Positions 8,923 through 17,600 of a stretch of DNA of 64,000 bases are shown here, piece by piece. The stretch comes from Herbinix sp. (GTDB taxonomy: Bacteria > Bacillota > Clostridia > Lachnospirales > Lachnospiraceae). Each line of letters begins with the position of its first letter. The stretch's first letter is position 1. The translations under genes were made by a program, and so were the position numbers. The stretch spans positions 186,001-250,000 of the forward strand of contig JAQSYO010000003.1 in assembly GCA_029256105.1 (NCBI GenBank), written 5' to 3'. Under the pieces are notes generated by a model. That model worked only from the letters and a program-made list of their open reading frames with translations. It ran no database searches and was not told where the DNA came from.

Positions 8923-9957
8923 ATGGCAAAAGTGACCATGAAGGATGTTGCTAAACGTGCGGGTGTTTCTGTTGCAACAGTTTCAAATGTTCTTAACAAC
9001 ATTGATAACAAATCAAATGAGGTAACGCAAAAAAAAGTATTAAAAGCGGTAAAAGAACTTAATTATCAAATGGATATGACAGCAAGATCGTTATCCATGG
9101 GTAAATCAAATCTCCTTGGAATTTTTCTTCCGGAAGTATTTTATTTAGATCGACCGAGTTCCGTATTGAAGGATAATCCATTCTTTAGTGAAATCGTCAG
9201 TGGTATTGAATATGAAGCAAGAATGCAGGGTTATGATGTTATGATAACCTGCGTAAAATCGGATACTCACGTGAAGGATTTGGTGAATAAAAGAATGCTT
9301 GATGGTGTTGCAATCTTAGGAATGCATGACGAAGAATTTTGGGAGGGTATTAAAAATATTCCGGTACCAATCGTGCTTATCGATTCCTATTGTTATGATA
9401 AGTATGGGTTCTGCAATGTTGGAACGGAGGATGAGCAGGGAGCTTATTTGGCCACGAAACATCTCTTGACCTTAAATCATACGAATATTGCTTTTGTAAC
9501 AGATAATTCTCATGTATCAGAAGTAAATTATCAAAGACATCAGGGCTATCTAAGGGCAATCAAGGAAAGTGGCTTAAACGAAGAGCAATGCCCCGTGATC
9601 GAAGCGGATTTGAATTTTAAAGGTGGAATCATGGCTGGACATAAGCTGTTAAATTCTTATGCTCATATTACCGCAGCCTTTGTAGTTGCTGATATTATGG
9701 CCTTAGGAATTATCAAATTAATGAATCAGATTGGGAAATCAATACCAAAGGATCTATCAATTATTGGTTTTGACGATCTTAGCGTCTGCGAGTATAGTTT
9801 TCCGGGCTTAACGACCATAAGACAGGACATCTATCGAAAGGGAATCGAGGTTGCAAAACTCCTAATTAATAAGATTAATGGGAAGGATGGTAACACAGGA
9901 ATAATACTGCCGGTGGAATTAATCTTAAGAGAAACCACTATTCCGCTTACAGATTAA
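8923..9957 (+). CDS. LacI-family transcriptional regulator 2
   Basis: The 344-aa protein is collinear with the preceding LacI regulator over its whole length (shared blocks include PSSVLKDNPFFSEI and TKHLLTLNH), which indicates tandem duplication. The HTH is MKDVAKRAGVSVATVSNVLNN, and the hinge keeps the ARSLS leucine that LacI members insert at the operator centre. RBS ATGGGGTGA precedes the ATG at 8923. The 149-bp gap to regulator 1 contains AACGGTTAAC near 8783-8792, which resembles a degenerate operator half, so it may have its own weak control. It lies just upstream of the importer operon, whose promoter region holds at least four copies of the dyad. Confidence 0.93.
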   Translation: MAKVTMKDVAKRAGVSVATVSNVLNNIDNKSNEVTQKKVLKAVKELNYQMDMTARSLSMGKSNLLGIFLPEVFYLDRPSSVLKDNPFFSEIVSGIEYEARMQGYDVMITCVKSDTHVKDLVNKRMLDGVAILGMHDEEFWEGIKNIPVPIVLIDSYCYDKYGFCNVGTEDEQGAYLATKHLLTLNHTNIAFVTDNSHVSEVNYQRHQGYLRAIKESGLNEEQCPVIEADLNFKGGIMAGHKLLNSYAHITAAFVVADIMALGIIKLMNQIGKSIPKDLSIIGFDDLSVCEYSFPGLTTIRQDIYRKGIEVAKLLINKINGKDGNTGIILPVELILRETTIPLTD

Positions 9958-10079
9958 AGGTAGAAAAACAAATGAAGTTCTTGTTTGTAATTCATTATTT
10001 TATAGCTTTGTAATTGAATCATTCGATAAGGTAAGGGTGTATAAACTAGCATAGAAGAAAGAGTAAAGTGGTAATAAAA

Positions 10080-10094
10080 GTTAACCGATTTAAC
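10080..10094. promoter_or_regulatory. LacI-type operator, 15-bp spacer class (importer operon, distal)
   Basis: GTTAACCGATTTAAC has the same left half-site as the GH65 operators but one extra T between the half-sites. It lies about 180 bp upstream of the importer -35 box. With the next site (75 bp away, about 7 turns) it forms an upstream pair. Confidence 0.65.
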
Positions 10095-10154
10095 AATGGA
10101 AATACTTCCCTGTTTTATGCGATATAAAAGCGTATAAAAGAGTTGAAAGCTGCC

Positions 10155-10169
10155 ATTAACCGATTTAAT
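10155..10169. promoter_or_regulatory. LacI-type operator, 15-bp spacer class (importer operon, middle)
   Basis: ATTAACCGATTTAAT is a second copy with the 15-bp spacing, again upstream of the promoter. Its centre is about 137 bp (near 13 turns) from the operator that covers the start site, suiting looping or cooperative binding. Confidence 0.65.
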
Positions 10170-10256
10170 AATTGTTAAAAATGTACAACTATTTGCTAAG
10201 GATAAATTGTCATTAAAAGTTAATGAAAAGGTTGAAAAATAATGCATATATCAGTA

Positions 10257-10306
10257 TTGACAGATGAATTTATATGTAGTAAAATGAACTTAGTTAACCG
10301 GTTAAA
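10257..10306 (+). promoter_or_regulatory. Sigma-A promoter with LacI-type operator at the start site (importer operon)
   Basis: TTGACA (10257-10262), a 17-bp spacer and TAAAAT (10280-10285) form a strong promoter, followed 7 bp later by the dyad GTTAACCGGTTAAA (10293-10306). This repeats the architecture found before the GH65 gene. It should drive the solute-binding protein, two permeases and the GH87 gene. Confidence 0.78.
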
Positions 10307-10333
10307 TTGAACCGGATTATTTATAGGAATACA

Positions 10334-10377
10334 GTTAACCGATTAACCATTAAAATCGGTACATAACGGGTTAACCA
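10334..10377. promoter_or_regulatory. Downstream LacI-type operator plus a degenerate copy
   Basis: GTTAACCGATTAAC (10334-10347) is identical to the operator at 3108 and is centred 41 bp (about four turns) from the start-site operator. A weaker relative, AACGGGTTAACC (10365-10376), follows. Both lie in the untranslated leader of the solute-binding protein gene. Confidence 0.65.
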
Positions 10378-10414
10378 GCAATTACAATTTATAATGATTA
10401 TAGGAGGAAAGTGT

Positions 10415-11728
10415 ATGAGGTATTTAAAAAGACTTTTGGTTATTGTAATGGTGTTTACAATGGTAACAATGAGTTTTGCAGGCTGTGCAAAAAAGAGTGG
10501 GGATGATACGAGCACAACAGAAGGAACGGATACTCCTGCTGCAACAACAGAAACAGTAACGACAGCACCTGAGGCCACAACACCTGCTGTACAGGACGTT
10601 GCATTAAAGGTATGGGCACCTGAGGAAGAGCAGGAGATTTTAGTTCAGATGTGTGATGCATTTGCAGAAAATCATCCTGAGTATAATATTACGTTTGAAT
10701 ATGCTATCATGGGAGTAGACGATTCAATTACGGAATTAAAGAAAGATGCTACTGTAGCAGCGGATGTATTCATGTATCCCTCCGGCGGAATCGCGGAATT
10801 GGTGGAAGCAGGACTTATCTATCCAATCACAGTAAACGCAGATCAAGTAATTGCAAGTAATGGTGCAGGTGCAATTAAATCTTGTACACTTGATGATACC
10901 TTATATGGTATTCCAGTAACTCCAAATTCATGGTTTATGTACTACAATAAGAGTATGTATACAGAAGATGAAGTGAAATCTCTTGAAACAATGCTGGCTA
11001 AAGATTTAGGCAGTGACGTGAAGAATTTCTCTTGTGATATAGACAATAGCTGGTACATGTCGGCCTTCTTCTATGCACCGGGCGGAACCTTATTTGGTAA
11101 AAATGGTGATGATCCTACACAGTGTTCCTGGAATGATGCAACCGGTTATCAAGTTGGACAATACTTAATTAACCTTGTAAATAGTCCGAACTATGTTGAG
11201 GATGCAGATGGTTTGGCTGGTTCTCTTATGGCTGAAGGTAAGCTTGCAGCGCTTTGCTCAGGTACTTGGTCAGCAGATTCAATAAAAGAAGCATTGGGTG
11301 ATAATTATGCAGCATGCAAACTTCCTACCATCAATGTGGGAGGAACAGATTATCAATTAAGTAACTTTGCTGATTTCAAAGCATTTGGTGTAAATACGAA
11401 TACCTTAGCACCGAAGCCTGCAATGGAACTTGCTGAATGGCTTGGCGGAGAGGAAAGTCAATTAATTCGTTTTGAGACCAATAATACTCCTCCGACTATT
11501 TTATCCTTAATTGAAAATCCACAAGTTGCAGCGAGTCAAGAAGTTGCTGCATTAAGTTCACAGACGAATTTTTCAACACCGAATCCAACTACCTCTAAGT
11601 TAAATGATTACTGGACACCTGCGGCAGCATTTGGTGCAGGAGTTGTGAATGGTGATATAACAGAAGCAAACTTGCAAGAGAGTCTTGATGCGATGGTAAA
11701 TAGCTTCTTGGCAACATTAGCTAATTAA
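10415..11728 (+). CDS. Carbohydrate ABC transporter substrate-binding lipoprotein (MalE-like)
   Basis: The preferred start is the ATG at 10415, 7 bp after AGGAGG, giving 437 aa; an upstream in-frame ATG has no ribosome binding site. The N-terminus is a lipoprotein signal with lipobox FAGC (Cys24), then a Thr/Glu/Ala linker typical of Gram-positive anchored binding proteins. The mature part has the family 1 solute-binding fold (LKVWAPEEEQEILVQMCDAFAENHPEYNI near the start, YGIPVTPNSWFMYYNKS in the middle). It should capture alpha-gluco-oligosaccharides at the cell surface for the two permeases downstream. The 72-bp gap to the first permease holds a perfect hairpin that may set the excess of binding protein over permease. 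The importer has no ATPase in this cluster, so a shared MsmX/MalK-type ATPase elsewhere is expected. Confidence 0.92.
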   Translation: MRYLKRLLVIVMVFTMVTMSFAGCAKKSGDDTSTTEGTDTPAATTETVTTAPEATTPAVQDVALKVWAPEEEQEILVQMCDAFAENHPEYNITFEYAIMGVDDSITELKKDATVAADVFMYPSGGIAELVEAGLIYPITVNADQVIASNGAGAIKSCTLDDTLYGIPVTPNSWFMYYNKSMYTEDEVKSLETMLAKDLGSDVKNFSCDIDNSWYMSAFFYAPGGTLFGKNGDDPTQCSWNDATGYQVGQYLINLVNSPNYVEDADGLAGSLMAEGKLAALCSGTWSADSIKEALGDNYAACKLPTINVGGTDYQLSNFADFKAFGVNTNTLAPKPAMELAEWLGGEESQLIRFETNNTPPTILSLIENPQVAASQEVAALSSQTNFSTPNPTTSKLNDYWTPAAAFGAGVVNGDITEANLQESLDAMVNSFLATLAN

Positions 11729-11750
11729 TTTATATAATATAAATCATATG

Positions 11751-11783
11751 AGTATGGGGTGAGCTTATGCTTCACCCCATACT
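11751..11783 (+). terminator. 12-bp perfect hairpin between binding protein and permease genes
   Basis: AGTATGGGGTGA (11751-11762) pairs perfectly with 11772-11783 around a 9-nt loop. No T-run follows, so it is more likely a transcript 3'-end stabiliser or a leaky attenuator than a full terminator. Such hairpins are common after binding-protein genes. Confidence 0.7.
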
Positions 11784-11806
11784 TAAATTAAGCAGGAGGT
11801 ATGAAA

Positions 11807-13219
11807 ATGAGAAAAGATAGAACCGACCCATTAAAAGGTAAATGGGAAAGCCCTTGGAAGAAATTATTGAACGGGCTGAAATGGTATGGAACAACATTTC
11901 ATGAAGGTAATCTATTAACAAAAATATCTTTTTTCATAATAGGACTAGCAAATATCTGCAGGGGGCAGATTGTAAAGGGTTTATTGTTTTTATTGCTTGA
12001 ACTTAGCTTTATTGGATATTTCATCCTTTATGGATTTACGAATATTCAGAATTTGATTACCTTGGGGACACAGGAGCAAAGCAAAGTATTTAATAAGGAA
12101 ACTGGTATTTTTGTTTTTACAAAGGGCGATAATTCCATGTTTATGCTTTTATCAGGTGTTACAACATTATTTATTATTGCCTTTTTTGTTGTTGTATGGA
12201 GTTCAAGCATTCGATCAGCCATTGCAACTCAGCGCTTAAAAGAAGCGGGAAAGAAGATACCAAGAATAGTAGATGATATCATTTCACTATTTGATTCAAA
12301 TATACATAAATTACTTTTGTTCCTGCCGATTACAGGATTAATTCTATTTACCGTAGTACCGCTTGTTTATATGATACTTATGGCCTTCACGAGTTATAAT
12401 CAGACACACCAGCCTCCGGGGCACTTATTTGAGTGGATAGGAATAGATAATTTTAAATTAATGTTATTATCAAAGGATACAATTGCACATACGTTTTGGC
12501 CTGTACTTGGCTGGACGATGATTTGGGCTGTTTTTTCTACATTTTCCTGCTATTTCCTAGGAATGTTATTAGCGATATTAATCAATATGAAGGGAATTCG
12601 ATTTAAGGGGTTCTGGAGAACGATTTTTGTTTTAACGATGGCGGTTCCTGCATTTGTTTCCTTATTGGTACTTCGAATTGCGTTACAACCGCAGGGAGCT
12701 TTGAATGTCGCATTACAGGAGTTAGGGTTTATCTCACATAGTTTACCTTTCTTTACGAATGTAGTATGGGCCAGAGTAACCGTAATTATTGTCAATCTGT
12801 GGATTGGTATTCCTTCGAGTATGCTGATCACTACAGGTATTTTAATGAATATACCGAGCGATTTATATGAAAGCGCAAAAATTGATGGCGCAGGTCCAGT
12901 TAAATCGTTTTTGAAAATAACCATGCCATATATGTTTTTTGTAACAACACCGTACTTAATTACAAACTTTATTTTTAATACTAATAACTTTAATGCCATT
13001 TATTTCTTAACAGGCGGTGGTCCAGTTACTCTAGATTATTTCAAAGGTGCAGGAAAGACGGACTTGCTTGTTACCTGGTTGTATAGTTTAACGGTGAATA
13101 GTAGCGATTATTGTTATGCCGCAACGATTGGAATTATGATCTTTGCTATCTCAGCAACATTATCACTCATTGTTTACCGAAGATCTTCAGCATATAAGAA
13201 TGAGGAGGGATTTCAATAA
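11807..13219 (+). CDS. Sugar ABC transporter permease (MalF-like)
   Basis: Two in-frame ATGs exist; AGGAGG at 11794-11799 is 1 bp from the first (11801) and 7 bp from the second, so 11807 is chosen (470 aa). The protein has an extended N-terminal part with about three membrane segments before the core permease domain (from ~175), as in MalF. The EAA-like cytoplasmic loop is visible as LYESAKIDGAGPVKSFLKITMPYM (~360-383). It forms the membrane channel with the following MalG-like protein, whose start overlaps its stop. Confidence 0.92.
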   Translation: MRKDRTDPLKGKWESPWKKLLNGLKWYGTTFHEGNLLTKISFFIIGLANICRGQIVKGLLFLLLELSFIGYFILYGFTNIQNLITLGTQEQSKVFNKETGIFVFTKGDNSMFMLLSGVTTLFIIAFFVVVWSSSIRSAIATQRLKEAGKKIPRIVDDIISLFDSNIHKLLLFLPITGLILFTVVPLVYMILMAFTSYNQTHQPPGHLFEWIGIDNFKLMLLSKDTIAHTFWPVLGWTMIWAVFSTFSCYFLGMLLAILINMKGIRFKGFWRTIFVLTMAVPAFVSLLVLRIALQPQGALNVALQELGFISHSLPFFTNVVWARVTVIIVNLWIGIPSSMLITTGILMNIPSDLYESAKIDGAGPVKSFLKITMPYMFFVTTPYLITNFIFNTNNFNAIYFLTGGGPVTLDYFKGAGKTDLLVTWLYSLTVNSSDYCYAATIGIMIFAISATLSLIVYRRSSAYKNEEGFQ

Positions 13220-14502
13220 TGAAAAGGAATATGAATGGAGTAAATGCAAAGTTCGTCAATTGTTTACTGGCTTCCGGAATCCTTCTTATCATCAGTTTGT
13301 TTTTGCCCTTTCTTTCCGTGAAAAGTGAAAAGGTAAGCATATCTGGGATGAAACTATTGCTTCATATAGTTCAAGGTGTAAGTGACCAAGGTCTCAGTAC
13401 GCGTTTGAACTTAATTGCGATATTAATTGGATTACCCTGCTTGCTAATCGTTTTAATGATACCAAGTGTCCTAATGGTAAGAAAAAAGGCAACCATCCAT
13501 TATTCTATAATTTCCTTTGTTGTTAGCGCTATCTGCTCTGTGTTTATTCTTTTTATAGCGAAAAGGACGATTGATGGTGCACAGATATTATCAAAAGGAT
13601 TTTTAATTCGTAATCTTGGAGTAGGTTATTGGGCTTATTTGATTATTGCCTTTATTGGTCTGACGGTGTCCATGAAAGCGGCAAGAATAAATCCGGGATA
13701 TATAGTATTAACGATTCTGTCAATTGTCTGGATATTGCCAATTGCTTGGATCGTTATGATTTCGTTCCGTCAGGAAAGCGGTTCTTACACTTCCTATTTC
13801 TGGCCTAAGAATTTTACAATGGATAACTATAAAATCTTACTAACGGATACTAGCCAGTTCTTTTTTGCCAGATGGTTTACGAACACCTTATTTGTAGCAA
13901 TCTGCTCCTGTGCAATCTCTACCGTCATCGTGTTAGCAACTGCATTTGTATTATCTAGGTTACGATTTAAGGGTAGGAAATCATTAATGAACTTCGCATT
14001 GATTTTAGGTATGTTTCCAGGCTTCATGTCCATGATAGCAGTATATTACATCCTAAAAGGGCTGGGATTAACACAATCTCTCATCGCTCTAATTATGGTA
14101 TATTCGGGCGGAAGTGCACTTGGTTATTATATCGTTAAGGGCTTCTTTGACACGATACCAAAAGCGCTGGATGAAGCAGCTATCATCGACGGTGCTACGA
14201 AATGGCATGTTTTTACTAAAATTACAATACCGTTATCAAAACCAGTGATTATTTACACAATGTTAATCGCATTTATATCACCATGGGGTGACTTTATCTT
14301 TGCAAGAGTCATCATGGGTGATAATTATAAAAATTACACTGTTGCACTTGGCTTATATACAATGTTGGATAGAGCAAATATTGCCACCTGGTATACAAGA
14401 TTTGCAGCAGGGTCCGTGTTAGTTTCAATACCAATCGCCATTTTGTTTGTTTCCTTGCAAAAGTATTATGTAGAAGGATTGTCTGGATCTGTAAAAGGTT
14501 AA
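13219..14502 (+). CDS. Sugar ABC transporter permease (MalG-like) with extended N-terminus
   Basis: The ATG at 13219 overlaps the TAA stop of the previous gene by one base (TAATG), with GAGGAGGG upstream, so translation is coupled. The 427-aa protein is longer than a typical ~280-aa MalG: about four extra hydrophobic segments occupy residues ~15-155 before the conserved permease core (IAWIVMISFRQESGSYTSYFWPKNFT). The EAA loop is PKALDEAAIIDGATKWHVFTKITIPLSKP (~310-338). It partners the MalF-like protein. Confidence 0.92.
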   Translation: MKRNMNGVNAKFVNCLLASGILLIISLFLPFLSVKSEKVSISGMKLLLHIVQGVSDQGLSTRLNLIAILIGLPCLLIVLMIPSVLMVRKKATIHYSIISFVVSAICSVFILFIAKRTIDGAQILSKGFLIRNLGVGYWAYLIIAFIGLTVSMKAARINPGYIVLTILSIVWILPIAWIVMISFRQESGSYTSYFWPKNFTMDNYKILLTDTSQFFFARWFTNTLFVAICSCAISTVIVLATAFVLSRLRFKGRKSLMNFALILGMFPGFMSMIAVYYILKGLGLTQSLIALIMVYSGGSALGYYIVKGFFDTIPKALDEAAIIDGATKWHVFTKITIPLSKPVIIYTMLIAFISPWGDFIFARVIMGDNYKNYTVALGLYTMLDRANIATWYTRFAAGSVLVSIPIAILFVSLQKYYVEGLSGSVKG

Positions 14503-14518
14503 CAAAGACAGAGGCTTC

Positions 14519-14569
14519 ATGATCAGAAGAGTAAAGGTACTTATAGTTATAACTTTAGCTATAGTTTAA
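14519..14569 (+). CDS. Possible 16-aa hydrophobic peptide ORF
   Basis: An ATG preceded by AGAGG encodes MIRRVKVLIVITLAIV then TAA, in the 102-bp gap between the permease and GH87 genes. It has the shape of a signal peptide or tiny membrane peptide. It may be translated, be the scar of an older gene start, or be chance in a short gap; evidence is weak. Confidence 0.2.
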   Translation: MIRRVKVLIVITLAIV

Positions 14570-14604
14570 TTTGCATGTCAACATTTAGACAAAGGGGAAT
14601 AAGC

Positions 14605-17600
14605 ATGAAGAGTAAATTTAAATGGCTACTTATGGCATTACTTACCGTAGGAATGATACTTTATATCGTACCGAATATATCATTAGCCGAGACAACAGGG
14701 GAGATATACTATATAAAAAACAATTATACACCTGGTGCTTATCTATACGAAGCAGAGGGCATATTAAGATACGGTATTCCCGTAGAGAACGATGCTAGTT
14801 TTCAATGGATTATAGAAGATAATGGTTCCTTCAAGACGATAAAAAACGCTGCAACGAAGCACTATATTACCTTGGAGGGTCATGGGGATGCTACGGTCGA
14901 AGGAAATTGGGGTGAGGTAGTGCAATGTCTCACTTGGGCAGACAATAAGGATACCTTTCTATGGGATTTTGCGATAACAGAAGAACAAAACTTATTATCA
15001 GCCAGTACCAGCTATGCCGGTTTTGCTCTTCACCTAGAAAATGTGACAAATGGACAGGTATCCGGTCAAAAGATAAGCGGTGACCAATTAAATTGGGGTA
15101 ACATGAAGTGGGATTTTGTCTCGGAGGATAAGGTTAATTTTACAACCTTGCTTCGTAATGGATTTTGTATTCAGAATACAGAAGATGGTACCTATCTCAG
15201 AGTAGACAAGGGGATACTTACCCATGGAATACCTGACGGACCGGATAATGCTTATATTTGGGAGATTGAGCAGCAGGCGGATGGAAGTAAAGCAATCAAG
15301 AATAAACTTACTTCACAATATATATCGATGAGTAATTATGACGAGACTACATTTTCCTTAAGTTTAGAGGACTATGCGATAGCTGACAATAAACTTTTCT
15401 GGAATTTTCAAATATCAAAAGCGGTTACAATTCTTTCAATGAGTAAGGATTATAAAGGCTATGGTCTTTACCTTGAACTTGCTTCAAATGATAAGGTAAA
15501 GTGTAATGATATTTTATCCGAGAGCAAGAAATTGACGGACGGAATGAAATGGAACTTCTATCCCTCAGGAGATATTGCTGAAGTAGCTGGTTCTCTTATC
15601 TTAGATTCGGGTGTATATAATCTCAAGAATAGCTACTACTCCTTATATCTAATCGAAGACAATGGCGTTGCTGTATATGGCAATGCGAAGACGACAGATA
15701 TCAATGCCCAGTGGGAAATCATATATGATGCTGAGGTTGGAAAGACAGCGATTAAGAATAAGGGAACCGGGGATTATCTTTATGTAATGGGTGATTCTCA
15801 GAAGCTGATATGTGATAATAAGGAAAATTATTATTGGAATATGAAACGCCATACCAATGAGCTTTACCCGAATGCGGTTTTATTCCAGGATTCTATCTAT
15901 TCAGATAGTTACTTACATATGGAGAGCTTAAATGGTTTCCTTGAAGACTCAAATGCTGTGCAGCCTACTTGGGGAACGCCACACTGGGATCCGATAAAAT
16001 GTGAGGTAACAGGAAGTGACGTTTCTGCGAGTGAAGTGGCAAAAGAGATTGTTCCAGTTGATTATATCAGGTTGCAAAGCAGTGCAGAAGCAAACAAATA
16101 TTTGTATGAAAATACCTCTGGCGCTCTCACTTACAAGGAATGTGGAGCAGCGGATGCAAGATCACATTGGAAATTGATAGAAAGTGGTACATCTGGTGCC
16201 TATAAGATACAGAATAGAGAGACAGGAGATTATATAACCAATAAAGGGAATGGTACTCTTCGCTGTCTGGCAGAAGACCAAGCAATTGCAGAGGGTAGCT
16301 TGTGGGAAGTATCAGAGGGGAATGCTACAAATAAGCTTTTGCTAAATAATGCATATGCAGAGATGAAGTCCTATCTACGTCCGTATTTAAATATCCAAAA
16401 GCATTCTGGATTTGCACAAAGCAATCTTGTCTCTACAGAGGAAGAAACAACTCAGTGGATTTATGAGGTAGCACAGGAGAAAACGACTTCTACTTCGGAT
16501 GCGGAGCTGGTTTCGGTACCGTTAAATGTTTTTCCAGATACAAACATTTATCAGATAGTATATAATGGTAAGCAGCTTGATAATCTTTATAAATTAGAGT
16601 ATTACGGTAGTAAAGTCCGTATTATCGATATCAAAACAAATCAATATTTATATTATGAAGATGGATGGAAACTAAAATCTTTAAAGGTCCTGGAGGATAT
16701 AACGGTACAATGGTCCATCAACACAAAAGCTGGCGTAACTATTTTGACGAATGGGGAGATAAAGCTTCAACCCGTAGCAATAGCATCGGATTCAATCTAT
16801 ACTGCTGAACGGGTTTACCTATCTGGTGATAAAAGTATTTATGCGGTATCTGTAGATCAAGCAGGTACTTATCAGGTTGGTATCGAATCTTCCGATAAGA
16901 AGGCATCAATTGAAGTAGGTGTAAATGGTACGATACAAGGTATTTTAGCCTTACCATCAAAGGAGGGTATCAGTCTTTCTCTGAATAAGGGTATTAATAC
17001 GATTTCCTTAACCGGTAGTACTGAAGTTTCCAAACTTACGATATATAAAAGCAGGAATAAAAATTACCGTGGTGCTTCTGTACTTTATACGGAATATCAA
17101 GCAGAGGATTGTAATACAAATGGTACCATTTTAGATGAGGATAGAACTTACCATGCGATTTCAAGTGAAGCGGCAGGAAGATTGGCAGTCAATCTGGAAG
17201 GTACTGGACAATATATCAAAGTAACCTTAGCAAAGCCTGCTAATTCCTTGATTATTCGTTATTGTATACCGGATAGTTCGGAGGGAATAGGGCAGGATCA
17301 GACGCTTAATCTATACATTGATGGTAAGAAAAATAAAAGCATCGAGCTTACATCAAGATACAGTTGGGTATATGGTGGTTATCCCTGGACGAACAATCCT
17401 GCTGACGGACAAGCGCATCACTTCTTTGATGAGACCAGCGTTTTACTGGATCAGACGTATCCTGTAGGAACCGTAATCAAGCTTCAGAAGGATGCGGCGA
17501 ATCATGGGGAATATTATATTATTGATAAAGTAGACCTGGAAGAGCTTCCAACTGCTGCTCCAAAACCGCAAAATGGATTATCCATCCTTGATTTTGGAGC

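Noticed and set aside
12550..12999. Minus-strand ORF of 149 codons within the MalF-like gene
   Set aside because: It is the mirror of a membrane protein gene and shows no protein-family features.
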